Positions 29,873 through 38,647 of a stretch of 39,852 nucleotides of DNA are shown piece by piece. The DNA comes from Klenkia sp. PcliD-1-E. GTDB lineage: Bacteria; Actinomycetota; Actinomycetes; Mycobacteriales; Geodermatophilaceae. The number at the start of each line of letters is the position of its first letter. Position 1 is the stretch's first letter. Below the pieces are notes generated by a model. It searched no databases, was not told the DNA's origin, and worked only from the letters and a program-made list of their open reading frames with translations. The stretch spans positions 1 through 39,852 of the forward strand of contig NZ_JAMXRZ010000027.1 in NCBI RefSeq assembly GCF_024124375.1, in the 5' to 3' direction. The position numbers and the translations under genes are program-made.

Positions 29873-30315
29873 CCATCCGGGTCGACGACCTCACCGACCC
29901 ACGGGTGCGCGAGCTGGTCGCGCTGCACGTGGGGTCCATGCGCGCGGAGTCCCCGCCCGGCACCTCCTACGCGCTGGACCTCACCGGGCTGACCGGCCCG
30001 GGCACGACGGTCTGGACGGCGTGGGACGGCGAGTCCCTGGCCGGGATGGTGGCGCTGTCGGCGGCGGGTGAGCTGAAGTCGATGCGCACCCACCCGGGCC
30101 ACCTGCGCCGCGGGGTGGCCGCCGCTCTGCTGGAGCACGCGCTGGCCGCCGCGCGGGAGCGGGGGCTGGACCGGGTGGTGCTGGAGACCGGCACCGGACC
30201 GCCCTTCGCCCCCGCCCTCGCGCTCTACCGGAGTGCCGGGTTCACCGACCGCGGCCCGTTCGGGGACTACGCGGCCGGCCCGGACAACCAGTTCCTAGAG
30301 CTGCGGCTCAGCTGA
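29848..30315 (+). CDS. GNAT family N-acetyltransferase
   Basis: About 155 aa. LTIRVDDLTDPRVRELVALH and TTVWTAWDGESLAGMVALSA lead to the acetyl-CoA site SMRTHPGHLRRGVAAALLEH (about residues 78-97), then RGLDRVVLETGTGPPFAPAL, ALYRSAGFTDRGPFGDYAAG and NQFLELRLS. It is related to YhfO/PhnO-like small-molecule or protein acetyltransferases. The start is unclear: GTG 29848 overlaps nei2 by 25 bp, while a CTG at 29868 would give a CTGA overlap and a better N-terminus. It is probably co-transcribed with nei2. Confidence 0.88.
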   Translation: MPDLPGRLTIRVDDLTDPRVRELVALHVGSMRAESPPGTSYALDLTGLTGPGTTVWTAWDGESLAGMVALSAAGELKSMRTHPGHLRRGVAAALLEHALAAARERGLDRVVLETGTGPPFAPALALYRSAGFTDRGPFGDYAAGPDNQFLELRLS

Positions 30316-30619
30316 GGGCGCCCTTGGCGTCGTCCCCGGCCGGCACGGCCTGCAGCACGTGCACCTTCAGCGGCTCGGCCAGGTCGTCCTTGACCGACTC
30401 GCTGAGCCGGTTGAACGTCTCGCCGGCGCCGTGCGCCTCCAGGGCGTCGCCGTCGGACCAGCGCTCGACCATGACGAGCACGCCGCCGCCCTCGTGCAGC
30501 GCGTAGAGCTCGCAGCCGGTCTCCTCGTGCACGGCGGGGATGGCCTGCACGAATGCCTCGCGGACGGCGTCCAGACGGTCGGGCTTGGGCGTGATGGTGG
30601 CGACGACGGTGACGGTCAT
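30308..30619 (-). CDS. Antibiotic biosynthesis monooxygenase (ABM/YgiN-like) protein
   Basis: A 103-aa ferredoxin-like dimeric alpha-beta barrel protein: TVTVVATITPKPDRLDAVRE, FVQAIPAVHEETGCELYALH, VLVMVERWSDGDALEAHGAG and a basic-acidic C-terminus. Family members act on quinone-like compounds or heme, but many have no known substrate. ATG 30619 is the natural start; the longer frame to 30652 adds no conserved sequence. Its stop overlaps the GNAT gene end by 8 bp. Confidence 0.88.
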   Translation of the reverse strand: MTVTVVATITPKPDRLDAVREAFVQAIPAVHEETGCELYALHEGGGVLVMVERWSDGDALEAHGAGETFNRLSESVKDDLAEPLKVHVLQAVPAGDDAKGALS

Positions 30620-30678
30620 GGGTCGGGACTGCCCCGCGCCGAGGGGGTTCACCCCTGGTGCACCGGCCGCGCGTCGGG

Positions 30679-30684
30679 CATCGT
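30679..30684 (+). promoter_or_regulatory. Possible -10 of fprA
   Basis: CATCGT, 6 nt before ATG 30691. It fits NANNNT but is not canonical. Confidence 0.3.
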
Positions 30685-30690
30685 GCGCGC

Positions 30691-32016
30691 ATGGACCGAC
30701 CGTTGCGGGTGGCCGTCGTCGGCGCCGGTCCGGCCGGCATCTACGCCGCCGAGGCGCTGGCCGACCAGGACGACGTCCCGGTGGCCGTGGACCTGCTGGA
30801 CCGGCTGCCCGTCCCGTTCGGGCTGGTGCGGCACGGCATCGCGCCGGACCACCTCAAGATGCGGGCGCTGGCCGACACGCTGCGGCACACCCTCGACCAC
30901 CCGTCGGTGCGGTTCGTCGGGGACGTCGAGCTGGGCCAGGACCTGTCGGTCGAGGACCTGCGCGCGCACGCCGACGCGGTGGTGTTCACCCACGGCGCCT
31001 CGGGGGCGCGGCGGCTCGGCGTCGAGGGCGAGGACCTGCCCGGCAGCCTCGCCGCCACCGACGTCGTGGCCTGGTACACCGGCCACCCGGACGCCGACCG
31101 GGCGCGGGTCGAGCAGGCGGTGGCCCGGGCCCGGGACGTCGTCGTGGTCGGCGTGGGCAACGTCGCGCTGGACGTCGCCCGGGTGCTGGCCCGCTGCCCG
31201 ACCGAGCTCGAGGCCACCGACATGCCCCAGCACGTGCTCGACGCCCTGGCCGCCGCACCGGTCGAGCGGATCACGCTGCTGGGCCGGCGGGGCCCGGCGC
31301 AGGCCTCCTTCACCACCCAGGAGCTGCGCGAGCTGGGTCACCTGTCCGCCGCGGTCGCGCTGACCGACACCGACGGGCTGGACGAGGAGTCCGACGTCCG
31401 GGCGGTGGCCCGCAACCTCGCGACCCTGCGGGAGTTCGCCGAGCACGTGCCCGAGCCGGGCAAGGCCACCGTGCGGCTGCGGTTCTTCACCCGGCCGGTG
31501 CGGCTGACCGGCACCGACCGGGTCACCGGGGTGGTCGTCGAGCGCGTGTCGGTGGACCCGGCCGACCGGCTGGCCGGCACCCGCGACACCGAGGAGCTGC
31601 CCGCCGACCTGGTGGTCGCCGCGGTCGGCTACACCGGGCTCGACCTGCCCGGCCTGCCGGTGTCCGGAGGTGTGGTCCCCAACGAGGGCGGCCGGGTCCT
31701 GCGGGACGGCGTGGTCAGCCCCGGCGAGTACGTGGCGGGCTGGATCAAGCGCGGACCCACCGGCGTCGTCGGCACCAACAAGCACGACGCCCGGGAGACG
31801 GTGGCCGCGCTGCTGGCCGACGCCCCCGGCCTCCCGCGCGTCGAGGGGCCCGACCTGGTCGAGACGCTGCGGGCGCGGGGGTGCCGGCCGGTGCTGCTGG
31901 AGAACTGGCGGGCCATCGACGACGCCGAGCACGCCCTGGGGGCCACGAAGGGCCGCGCGCGGACGACGATCCACGAGCGCGAGGCCCTCCGCGCCGCCGC
32001 CTGGGCCCAGCGTTGA
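30691..32016 (+). CDS. fprA: Ferredoxin-NADP reductase FprA (adrenodoxin-reductase type)
   Basis: A 441-aa flavoprotein moving electrons between NADPH and ferredoxins (for example for cytochrome P450s). The FAD Rossmann motif VAVVGAGPAGIYAAEAL is at about 7-23, with LPVPFGLVRHGIAPDHLKMR typical of the mitochondrial adrenodoxin-reductase group. The NADP motif is VVVVGVGNVALDVARVLAR (about 151-169), with GRRGPAQASFTTQELREL. The C-terminal FAD-contact motif GWIKRGPTGVVGTNKHDARE is complete. It lacks the N-terminal 4Fe-4S ferredoxin domain of FprB. A hairpin follows the stop. Confidence 0.95.
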   Translation: MDRPLRVAVVGAGPAGIYAAEALADQDDVPVAVDLLDRLPVPFGLVRHGIAPDHLKMRALADTLRHTLDHPSVRFVGDVELGQDLSVEDLRAHADAVVFTHGASGARRLGVEGEDLPGSLAATDVVAWYTGHPDADRARVEQAVARARDVVVVGVGNVALDVARVLARCPTELEATDMPQHVLDALAAAPVERITLLGRRGPAQASFTTQELRELGHLSAAVALTDTDGLDEESDVRAVARNLATLREFAEHVPEPGKATVRLRFFTRPVRLTGTDRVTGVVVERVSVDPADRLAGTRDTEELPADLVVAAVGYTGLDLPGLPVSGGVVPNEGGRVLRDGVVSPGEYVAGWIKRGPTGVVGTNKHDARETVAALLADAPGLPRVEGPDLVETLRARGCRPVLLENWRAIDDAEHALGATKGRARTTIHEREALRAAAWAQR

Positions 32017-32035
32017 CCAGGGAGGTTGATCCACC

Positions 32036-32073
32036 TCCGTCCTCCTCCGCCAGATCCGGTGCAGGAGGACGGA
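32036..32073. terminator. Hairpin after fprA
   Basis: Arms TCCGTCCTCCT (32036-32046) and AGGAGGACGGA (32063-32073) are a perfect 11-bp inverted repeat, starting 20 bp after the fprA stop. The flanking GGTTGATCCACC resembles the ends of the palindromic elements elsewhere in the window. Confidence 0.6.
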
Positions 32074-32114
32074 CCCTCGCACAGGACGTTGCCGCCTCGG
32101 CCGATCCGGAGCCC

Positions 32115-32624
32115 ATGCCGGTGACGGCGGTGGCGCTGATCGCCGCGGCGGTCCTGCACGCCCTCACCTGTCTGCTGCTCACCACCTCGCTGCCCCGCTA
32201 CGTGCCCGTGCTCTTCGACGAGTCGCTGGAGCCCGCCGTGGCCGCCCCCCGCTCGGTCGCCACCGCGCTGGCCCTGGGCTCCGGGATCGTCGTCGCCGGC
32301 GCGGCTGCCCTCGTCGCCGCACGGTCCCGACGACCCCTCCGCGCCGACCGGGTGCGGCACCTGGGCGCGGTGAGCGTGCTGTTGCTGACCTTCGAGGCCG
32401 CCGCGGTGTACGGAGCGCTGGGCGGCGCCGAGGTCGCGTCGTGGACCGGTGCGGACGCCGCCTCCTACGCCTCGGCCAGCATCGCGGTCGAGGGTTTCCA
32501 GCGCGCGGGCGGACGGTTGCCCACGACCGCGCTGGTGGTCGCCGCGGTGTACCTGGCCTACCTGGTCACCTGGGCCGTCGTCGTCCGCCGTGGGCGCCGG
32601 GTCGGCGTGGATCAACCCAGCTGA
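32115..32624 (+). CDS. Hypothetical four-helix membrane protein
   Basis: A 169-aa integral membrane protein with hydrophobic segments at about 4-25 (VTAVALIAAAVLHALTCLLL), 48-69 (VATALALGSGIVVAGAAALV), 82-101 (LGAVSVLLLTFEAAAVYGAL) and 141-160 (TALVVAAVYLAYLVTWAVVV). I do not recognise a family. CGGAG lies before ATG 32115. Its last six or seven codons (VGVDQPS) and stop are encoded by the palindromic element at 32603-32696, so the original C-terminus may have been changed by insertion of that element. Confidence 0.72.
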   Translation: MPVTAVALIAAAVLHALTCLLLTTSLPRYVPVLFDESLEPAVAAPRSVATALALGSGIVVAGAAALVAARSRRPLRADRVRHLGAVSVLLLTFEAAAVYGALGGAEVASWTGADAASYASASIAVEGFQRAGGRLPTTALVVAAVYLAYLVTWAVVVRRGRRVGVDQPS

Positions 32625-32696
32625 TCGACGTCCGTCCTGGCTCACCGGCGTCGGTGAGCCAGGACGGAGTTGGATCAACCAGGCTGATCCACGCCG
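32603..32696. repeat. REP-like palindromic element acting as bidirectional terminator
   Basis: The ends CGGCGTGGATCA and TGATCCACGCCG are perfect inverted repeats. The core is a perfect 17-bp stem, TCCGTCCTGGCTCACCG (32631-32647) with CGGTGAGCCAGGACGGA (32652-32668), around a 4-nt loop. It separates the plus-strand membrane-protein gene (whose stop is inside it) from the convergent ppc gene. The ends match the element at 9290, but the core differs. Confidence 0.78.
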
Positions 32697-32708
32697 GGCG
32701 CCGAGGGG

Positions 32709-35492
32709 TCAGCCGGAGTTGCGCAGGGCCGTGGCCACGCCGTTGATCGTCAGCTGGATGCACCGGCGCACCAGTTCGTCGTCGTCCCCCTCGCGGCGGC
32801 GGCGCAGCATCTCCACCTGCAGGTGGTGCAGCGGCTCCAGGTAGGGGAACCGGTTGCGGATCGACCGGGCCAGCGACGGGTTGTCGGCCAGCAGGTGGTC
32901 GTCGCCGGTGATGGCCAGCAGGACGGCGACGGTGCGCTCGTGCTCGGCGGTGATGACGTCGAACACCCGGTGCCGCAGGTCCTCGTCGGGCACCAGCTCG
33001 GCGTAGCGGGCGGCCAGCTCCAGGTCGGTCTTGGCCAGCACCATGCCCATGTTCGACAGCACCGTCCGGAAGAAGGGCCAGCGGGCGTGCAGGTCCTGCA
33101 GCCGGGCCAGGCGGGCCGGGTCGTCGCCGATCCACCCGTGCAGCGCCGTCCCGGTGCCGAACCAGCCCGGCAGCATGATCCGGGCCTGCGACCAGCTGAA
33201 CACCCACGGGATGGCCCGCAGGTCGGTGATCTTGTCCCCGGGCTTGCGCGAGGGCGGCCGGGAGCCGATGTTCAGCTCGGCCAGCTCCCGGATCGGGGTG
33301 GCCGCGCGGAACCACTCCACGAACCCCGGGGTGTCGTGCACCAGCGCGCGGTAGGCGGCCTCGGCCCGGCCGGCCAGGTCGTCGAAGAGCGCGTACACCT
33401 CCTCGGCGTCCTCGCCCAGGCCCTCCAGCGACAGCAGCGAGCTCTCCAGCACCGCCGCCACCAGCGCCTCCAGGTTGCGGCGGGCCAGGTCGGGCTCGGC
33501 GTACTTGGCGGCGATGACCTCGCCCTGCTCGGTGATCCGCAGCTGCCCGGCCACCGACCCCGGCGGCTGCGCCCGGATCGCCTCGTAGGAGGGCCCGCCG
33601 CCGCGGCCGACGGTGCCGCCGCGGCCGTGGAAGAGCCGCAGCTCGACGCCGGCCTCGCGGGCCACGTCCACCAGCGCCAGCTCGGCCCGGTACAGCGCCC
33701 AGTTGGCGGCGAGGTAGCCACCGTCCTTGTTGCTGTCGGAGTAGCCGAGCATGACCTCCTGCGTGCCGCCCCGCCCGTCCACCATCGACCGGTAGACCGG
33801 CTCGGCGAGCATCGCGGCGAGGGTCTCCCCGCCGCCCTGCAGGTCCCCGATGGTCTCGAAGAGCGGCGCGACCATGATCGGCGACGCCGGGAGGCCGTCG
33901 TCCCCGAGCGTGACCAGGCCGACCTCCTTGAGCAGGACGGCGACCTCCAGCACGTCCGACACCGACTCGCACATGCTGATCACGTAGTTCGGGATCGCCC
34001 GCGGGCCCAGCCGGCGCACCTGCTCGGCGGCCGCGGCCAGCAGGTCCAGCTCGCCGCGGGCGAGCTCGGACAGCTGCGCGTCCGGCGCCACGAGGGGACG
34101 GCGCAGCCGCAGCTCCCGGGTCAGCAGCTCGCGCCGGGCGGTCTCGTCGAGCTCGGCGTAGTCGGTGCAGACCCCGGCCCAGGCGAGCAGCTCGGCCAGC
34201 ACCTCCTCGTGCACCGAGGAGTTCTGCCGCATGTCCAGCCCCGACAGGTGGAAGCCGAACACCTCGACGGCGTCGCGCAGCCGGCGCAGCCGGTCGTCGG
34301 CCAGCGCGCCGGCGCCGTGCGTGCGCAGCGAGTCGGCCACCACGTCGAGGTCGGCGATCAGCTCGGCGGGCTCGGCGTAGGGCTCGAGCTCGACGTCGGG
34401 CAGCGGGCCGGGGACGTGCCCGACGACCGACAGCGCGGTGGCCGCCAGCCGCCGGTAGATCCCGCGCATCGCCCGCCGGTAGGGCTCGTCGGCGCGGAAC
34501 GGGGAGTCGTCGCGGGCGGCGTCGGCCAGCGCCTCGAGCTCGGCGGTCGGGGCGACCAGACGCTCGGACATCGACAGCTCCTCGGCCAGCACCACGAGCT
34601 CGGCGAGGTGGTGGCCCAGTGCGGTCTCCGCGGCCCGGGTGGTGGCCAGCCGGACGGCGTCGGCGGTGACGAAGGGGTTGCCGTCGCGGTCCCCGCCGAT
34701 CCAGGACCCGGTGCGCAGCATCGGGGTGGGCAGCAGGTCGGCGTCGGGCCACCGCTGGTGCAGCGCGGCGCGCAGGTCGGCGTTGATCTGCGGGACGACG
34801 GCGAACAGCGACAGGTCGTAGTACCGCAGCGCCTCGTCGATCTCGTCCTCCAGGCGCAACCGCGACAGCCGCAGCAGCGCGGTCTGCCAGAGGGTGAGCA
34901 CCTCGCGCCACAGGTGCGCCGACCACTGCGCCTCGTCGGGGGCGGCCTCCCGGGTGCGGATCAGCTGGGCGACCTCCCGCTGCACCCGGGACACCGTCCG
35001 GCGGCGCACCTCGGTGGGGTGCGCGGTGACCACCGGGACGACCAGGGCGCCGTCCAGCTCGCGGGCGACGTCGGCCGGGTCGAGGCCCGCCGAGTCCAGC
35101 AGCTCGAAGCTGGCCGCCAGGGTGCCCTTCTGCGGCGGCGACCCCTCCCGGCGGTGGTGCCGGCGGCGGCGCTCGTGGTGCACGTCCTCGGCCAGGTTGG
35201 CCAGCAGCGAGAAGTGGCTGAACGCTCGGATGACGTGGTTGGCGCTGCGCACGTCCAGCCCGGCCAGCATCTGCGCCAGGCCGCTGCGGTCGACCTCCGA
35301 GCGGCGGATGCGGAAGGCCTCGAGGCGGGCGGCCTCGACCAGGTCGAACACCTCCTCGCCCGCCTGCTCGCGCACCACCTCGCCCAGCACCCGGCCCAGC
35401 AGCCGGATGTCCTCGCGCAGGGGTGCCTCGTCGGCCCGGTCCTCCGGGTCGTCGGGGCGGAGGTCGGCGACGTCGACGGTTGCTTCGGACAC
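32709..35492 (-). CDS. ppc: Phosphoenolpyruvate carboxylase
   Basis: A 927-aa anaplerotic enzyme that makes oxaloacetate from PEP and bicarbonate. The catalytic His158 lies in [32 protein letters not shown] (PEP/metal site), the [19 protein letters not shown] Lys region and [19 protein letters not shown] are all present, as is the C-terminal ALRNSG (the usual end is -RNTG). GTG 35492 ([15 protein letters not shown]) is chosen; the frame continues open to 36038 but that part is antisense to the SMP-30 gene. GAGAAT lies 6 nt before the GTG. It converges on a strong hairpin. Confidence 0.96.
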   Translation of the reverse strand: MSEATVDVADLRPDDPEDRADEAPLREDIRLLGRVLGEVVREQAGEEVFDLVEAARLEAFRIRRSEVDRSGLAQMLAGLDVRSANHVIRAFSHFSLLANLAEDVHHERRRRHHRREGSPPQKGTLAASFELLDSAGLDPADVARELDGALVVPVVTAHPTEVRRRTVSRVQREVAQLIRTREAAPDEAQWSAHLWREVLTLWQTALLRLSRLRLEDEIDEALRYYDLSLFAVVPQINADLRAALHQRWPDADLLPTPMLRTGSWIGGDRDGNPFVTADAVRLATTRAAETALGHHLAELVVLAEELSMSERLVAPTAELEALADAARDDSPFRADEPYRRAMRGIYRRLAATALSVVGHVPGPLPDVELEPYAEPAELIADLDVVADSLRTHGAGALADDRLRRLRDAVEVFGFHLSGLDMRQNSSVHEEVLAELLAWAGVCTDYAELDETARRELLTRELRLRRPLVAPDAQLSELARGELDLLAAAAEQVRRLGPRAIPNYVISMCESVSDVLEVAVLLKEVGLVTLGDDGLPASPIMVAPLFETIGDLQGGGETLAAMLAEPVYRSMVDGRGGTQEVMLGYSDSNKDGGYLAANWALYRAELALVDVAREAGVELRLFHGRGGTVGRGGGPSYEAIRAQPPGSVAGQLRITEQGEVIAAKYAEPDLARRNLEALVAAVLESSLLSLEGLGEDAEEVYALFDDLAGRAEAAYRALVHDTPGFVEWFRAATPIRELAELNIGSRPPSRKPGDKITDLRAIPWVFSWSQARIMLPGWFGTGTALHGWIGDDPARLARLQDLHARWPFFRTVLSNMGMVLAKTDLELAARYAELVPDEDLRHRVFDVITAEHERTVAVLLAITGDDHLLADNPSLARSIRNRFPYLEPLHHLQVEMLRRRREGDDDELVRRCIQLTINGVATALRNSG

Positions 35493-35498
35493 GGGCGC

Positions 35499-35504
35499 AT
35501 TCTC
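35499..35504 (-). promoter_or_regulatory. Possible -10 of ppc
   Basis: GAGAAT on the minus strand, preceded by TG, 6 nt before GTG 35492. Confidence 0.35.
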
Positions 35505-35547
35505 ACCGGCCCGTGTGACGCCCCCGTGACGAGGGGAGGATCGGACG

Positions 35548-36453
35548 ATGCTGACGCTCACCGCCACCCCCGTCCGCGACGTCGAGCCGGCCGTGCACGG
35601 CGAGGGCCCGAGGTGGGACGCCGTCCGCCAGGAGCTGCTCTGGGTCGACATCACCCGCGGGCTGGTGCTCCGCGCGACGGTCGCCGGTGACGAGGTCCAC
35701 CAGGTCGCCGCGCACCGCGGCGGCGGGACGGTCGGGTTCGTCGTCCCGGCCGCGGACGGGGGCTGGTTGCTCGGCGCGGACGGCGGGTTCACCCACCTGT
35801 CGACCGACGGCGCGGCCTCCGTGCTGGTCGAGGTGCCCGGCGAGGGCCCGGCAGCGGGCACCCGGATGAACGACGGCGCCGCGGACCCGGTGGGCCGGCT
35901 GTTCGGCGGCACGATGGCCTTCGACGAGGCGCCCGGTGCGGGGTCGTTGCACCGGGTGGACCTCGACGGCTCGGTGCACGTCGTGCTGCGGGACCTGACC
36001 ATCAGCAACGGCATCGAGTGGAGCGGCGACGGCGGCACGGTCTACCTGGCCGACTCCGGCGCGGCGACCGTGCGGGCCTACGCCTACGACCTGACCACCG
36101 GCGTGCTCGGGGACAGCCGGGTGGTGGTCGACCTGACCGGGTCCGGCGGGGCCCCCGACGGGCTCACCGTGGACGCGGAGGACGCCCTGTGGGTGGCGGT
36201 GTGGGGCGCCGGGCAGGTGCGCCGCTACTCCCCCGCCGGAGACCTGCTGGCCGTCGTCGAGGTGCCCACGCCGAACACCTCCAGCTGCGACTTCGCCGGC
36301 CCCGACCTGGACCTGCTGGTCATCAGCACCTCGACGGAGGGCCTGTCCGACCCCGACGAGCACGCCGGCCGGCTGTTCACCGTGCGGCCCGGGGTGACCG
36401 GGCGGGCCGCGGCGGTCTACCGCGGCCCGCTGACCGGTCTGCGACCCGTGTAG
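35548..36453 (+). CDS. SMP-30/gluconolactonase family protein
   Basis: A 301-aa six-bladed beta-propeller lactonase. The metal ligands are Glu19 ([10 protein letters not shown]), Asn154 (TISNGIEW) and Asp204 (GAPDGLTVD), at the same spacing as in human SMP-30. Arg106/Asn108 ([11 protein letters not shown]) form the sugar-lactone pocket. It likely hydrolyses a sugar lactone such as gluconolactone; the substrate cannot be read. ATG 35548 is preceded by GGGGAGGA. It converges with the F420-dependent gene, 4 bp apart. Confidence 0.93.
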   Translation: MLTLTATPVRDVEPAVHGEGPRWDAVRQELLWVDITRGLVLRATVAGDEVHQVAAHRGGGTVGFVVPAADGGWLLGADGGFTHLSTDGAASVLVEVPGEGPAAGTRMNDGAADPVGRLFGGTMAFDEAPGAGSLHRVDLDGSVHVVLRDLTISNGIEWSGDGGTVYLADSGAATVRAYAYDLTTGVLGDSRVVVDLTGSGGAPDGLTVDAEDALWVAVWGAGQVRRYSPAGDLLAVVEVPTPNTSSCDFAGPDLDLLVISTSTEGLSDPDEHAGRLFTVRPGVTGRAAAVYRGPLTGLRPV

Positions 36454-36457
36454 GGGG

Positions 36458-37438
36458 TCAGCTCCCGAAGGCCTCGCGCCAGGCCGGCATGAGCTCCCGC
36501 TGCGTCCACTCGAGGTAGGGCTGCTGCTGGTCGCCGCCGATCTGCACCAGCGCGAGGTGGGTGAAGCCGGCGTCGGCGTAGGCCTTCGCCGCCTCGACGA
36601 CGGCGTCCACGTCGTCCCCGCAGGGGATGGACTCCTCGACGTCGGACTCGCGGACGAACGCGCTGGCCGCCTCGAAGCCCGCCGTCCCCGGCAGGTCGGC
36701 GTTGACCTTCCAGCCCAGGCCGAACCAGCGGAAGAGCTCGTGCGCGCGGGTGACCGCGGCGGCCTTGTCCGTGCCGTAGCTGATCGGCATCTGCCCGACC
36801 CGGCTCTTGCCGGCCCCGCCCGCGGCGTCGAACATCTCGCCCAGCTCGGCCTTCGGCTCGGTGCCGATCATCACGTCGGCGTACTCGCCGGCCAGCTCGC
36901 AGGACTGCTTCCCCGACACCGCGATGCCGATCGGCACGCCGCCCTCGGGCAGGTCCCAGATCTTGGCTCCGTCGGCGTCGAAGTAGTCGCCGTGGAAGGT
37001 GGTGTAGCCGTCGCCGGCCAGCAGCTCCTTGATCAGCTGCACCGCCTCGGCGAACATCTCGTGCCGCACCGCGACCGGCGGCCAGCCCTCCCCGACCACG
37101 TGCTCGTTGAGGTTCTCCCCGGCGCCCAGGCCCAGGGTGAACCGGCCGTCGGCGAGGATCTGCAGGGTGGCGGCCTGCTGGGCGACCACGGCCGGCCGGT
37201 ACCGGATGATCGGGCAGGTCACGTAGGTCATCAGGTCGATGCGGCTGGTCGCCTGCGCGGCTGCGCCGAGGGTCACCCAGGCGTTGGGCGCGTGGCCCAT
37301 GGAGTCCAGCCACGGGAAGAAGTGGTCGCTGCTGACCGCGAAGTCGAAACCGACCTCCTCGGCCCCGACCACGTGCGAGACCAGCTCCTTGGGGCCGGCC
37401 TGCTCCGTCATCATCGTGTAGCCCAGCTGCATGCTCAT
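36458..37438 (-). CDS. F420-dependent LLM-class oxidoreductase (FGD-like)
   Basis: A 326-aa TIM-barrel flavin/F420 oxidoreductase of the luciferase-like family, in the G6PDH-related F420 group (TIGR03557-like). It starts LGYTMMTEQAGPKELVSHVV and continues FDFAVSSDHFFPWLDSMGHA (the conserved SDHF-P motif), TLQILADGRFTLGLGAGENL (GAGE-NEH) and PIGIAVSGKQSCELAGEYAD. The usual phosphate-binding Lys/Arg region of true Fgd is not clearly conserved, so the substrate is open. ATG 37438 has TAGCGC 7 nt upstream. A GGGGATCCCC palindrome (37462-37471) lies just beyond that hexamer. Confidence 0.9.
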   Translation of the reverse strand: MSMQLGYTMMTEQAGPKELVSHVVGAEEVGFDFAVSSDHFFPWLDSMGHAPNAWVTLGAAAQATSRIDLMTYVTCPIIRYRPAVVAQQAATLQILADGRFTLGLGAGENLNEHVVGEGWPPVAVRHEMFAEAVQLIKELLAGDGYTTFHGDYFDADGAKIWDLPEGGVPIGIAVSGKQSCELAGEYADVMIGTEPKAELGEMFDAAGGAGKSRVGQMPISYGTDKAAAVTRAHELFRWFGLGWKVNADLPGTAGFEAASAFVRESDVEESIPCGDDVDAVVEAAKAYADAGFTHLALVQIGGDQQQPYLEWTQRELMPAWREAFGS

Positions 37439-37461
37439 GCCGCCCGCGCTACCCCCGCCGA

Positions 37462-37471
37462 GGGGATCCCC
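37462..37471. promoter_or_regulatory. GGGGATCCCC palindrome upstream of the F420 gene
   Basis: A perfect 10-bp palindrome in the 45-bp gap between the NatB-like permease stop and the oxidoreductase start, close to where a -35 would be. It could be an operator or chance. Confidence 0.25.
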
Positions 37472-37483
37472 AACCGCCCCAGG

Positions 37484-38647
37484 TCAGGCGCGCTCGGCGC
37501 GCAGGGCCTCCCGCAGCTTGGTCTTGCCGCCGGTGCGCAGCAGGGCGCCGGCGTAGACCCGGCCCCCGATCCGCACGACGACGGCGATCGCGACCGCCAT
37601 GATCGCCACGGCCAGCAGCACCTGCCACAGCGGGACGTCGCCGGCGGCCATCCGCACCGGCATCACCAGCGGCGTCAGGCCCGGGACGAACGACGTCACG
37701 GTGGCCAGCGTCGACCCCGGGTCCTGGCCGGCCTGGATGGAGATGAAGAAGCCGACGACGAGCAGCAGCGTGGTCGGGGTGAGCACGCTGCCGAGGTCCT
37801 CCTGCCGGCTGACCAGCGACGCCGCCGCGGCGAACACCGAGGCGTAGAAGGCGTAGCCGACCAGGAACCAGCCGATGACGACCAGGACGGTGCCGATCAG
37901 CTGGCCGGGGACGCTGACCACGTCCAGCGCCAGGGCCCCGGTCACCCCGACGACGGCGATGAGCACCATCTGCGCCAGGCCCAGCACGCCCAGGCCGAGG
38001 ATCTTCCCGGCCAGCAGCTGCCACGGCTTCATGGTCGACAGCAGCAGCTCCACCACCCGGGAGGACTTCTCCTCCACCACGCCCTGCGCGACGAACTGGC
38101 CGAAGAGGATGAGCAGGCCGTAGAGCACCACCACGCCGACCAGGGCCACCACGACGGCGGGGCCGTTGTCCTCGGAGGGGTCCAGCTCGGTGACCGACAC
38201 GTTCGGTGCGGGCTGCAGGTCCACGCCCTGTGCGGCCAGCTGCGCGCCGACCGACAGCGCACCGACCGCGGAGCGCACGATGTCCTCCACGCCGCCCGAG
38301 GACTCCACCAGCAGCTGCGGGGAGTCCCCGGTGGGGTCGAGGACGGCGCCGTCCACGTCGCCGTCGGTGAGCGCCTGCCGGGCGGCGGCCTCGTCGGGCA
38401 GGTCGCGGACGGTGACCGCCGTGCCCGAGGCCTCGCCGGCCTGCTGCAGCGCGGTCTGCACCGAGGGGTTGCCGCCGACGACGCCGATGGTGGTCGTCGA
38501 CCCCCGCCCGCCCGCGACGAGCTGGAAGATCATCACGCCCACCACGAGCAGCACGATGACCAGCGAGCTGATGATGAAGCCCTTGTCCCGCACCCGGGTG
38601 GTGATCTCCCGGCGGGCCACCAGCCGGACCTGACCCGCCGCGCTCAC
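37484..38647 (-). CDS. NatB-like ABC-2 transporter permease
   Basis: A 387-aa permease with the NatB/YhaP layout. The N-terminal cytoplasmic VRLVARREITTRVRDKGFII precedes TM1 (SSLVIVLLVVGVMIFQLV) and a large extracytoplasmic domain of about 140 residues (TTTIGVVGGNPSVQTALQQA...). Five more helices follow from VVVALVGVVVLYGLLILFG, with the conserved EEKSSRVVELLLSTMKPWQL between TM2 and TM3. GTG 38647 overlaps the ATPase stop (GTGA). In Bacillus, NatAB exports sodium; here the substrate is unknown. Confidence 0.9.
   Translation of the reverse strand: MSAAGQVRLVARREITTRVRDKGFIISSLVIVLLVVGVMIFQLVAGGRGSTTTIGVVGGNPSVQTALQQAGEASGTAVTVRDLPDEAAARQALTDGDVDGAVLDPTGDSPQLLVESSGGVEDIVRSAVGALSVGAQLAAQGVDLQPAPNVSVTELDPSEDNGPAVVVALVGVVVLYGLLILFGQFVAQGVVEEKSSRVVELLLSTMKPWQLLAGKILGLGVLGLAQMVLIAVVGVTGALALDVVSVPGQLIGTVLVVIGWFLVGYAFYASVFAAAASLVSRQEDLGSVLTPTTLLLVVGFFISIQAGQDPGSTLATVTSFVPGLTPLVMPVRMAAGDVPLWQVLLAVAIMAVAIAVVVRIGGRVYAGALLRTGGKTKLREALRAERA

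Noticed and set aside
32823-35690. 955-aa open frame on plus opposite ppc
   Set aside because: An antisense shadow of PEP carboxylase (Gly/Val/Gln/His-rich) with no recognisable domain.
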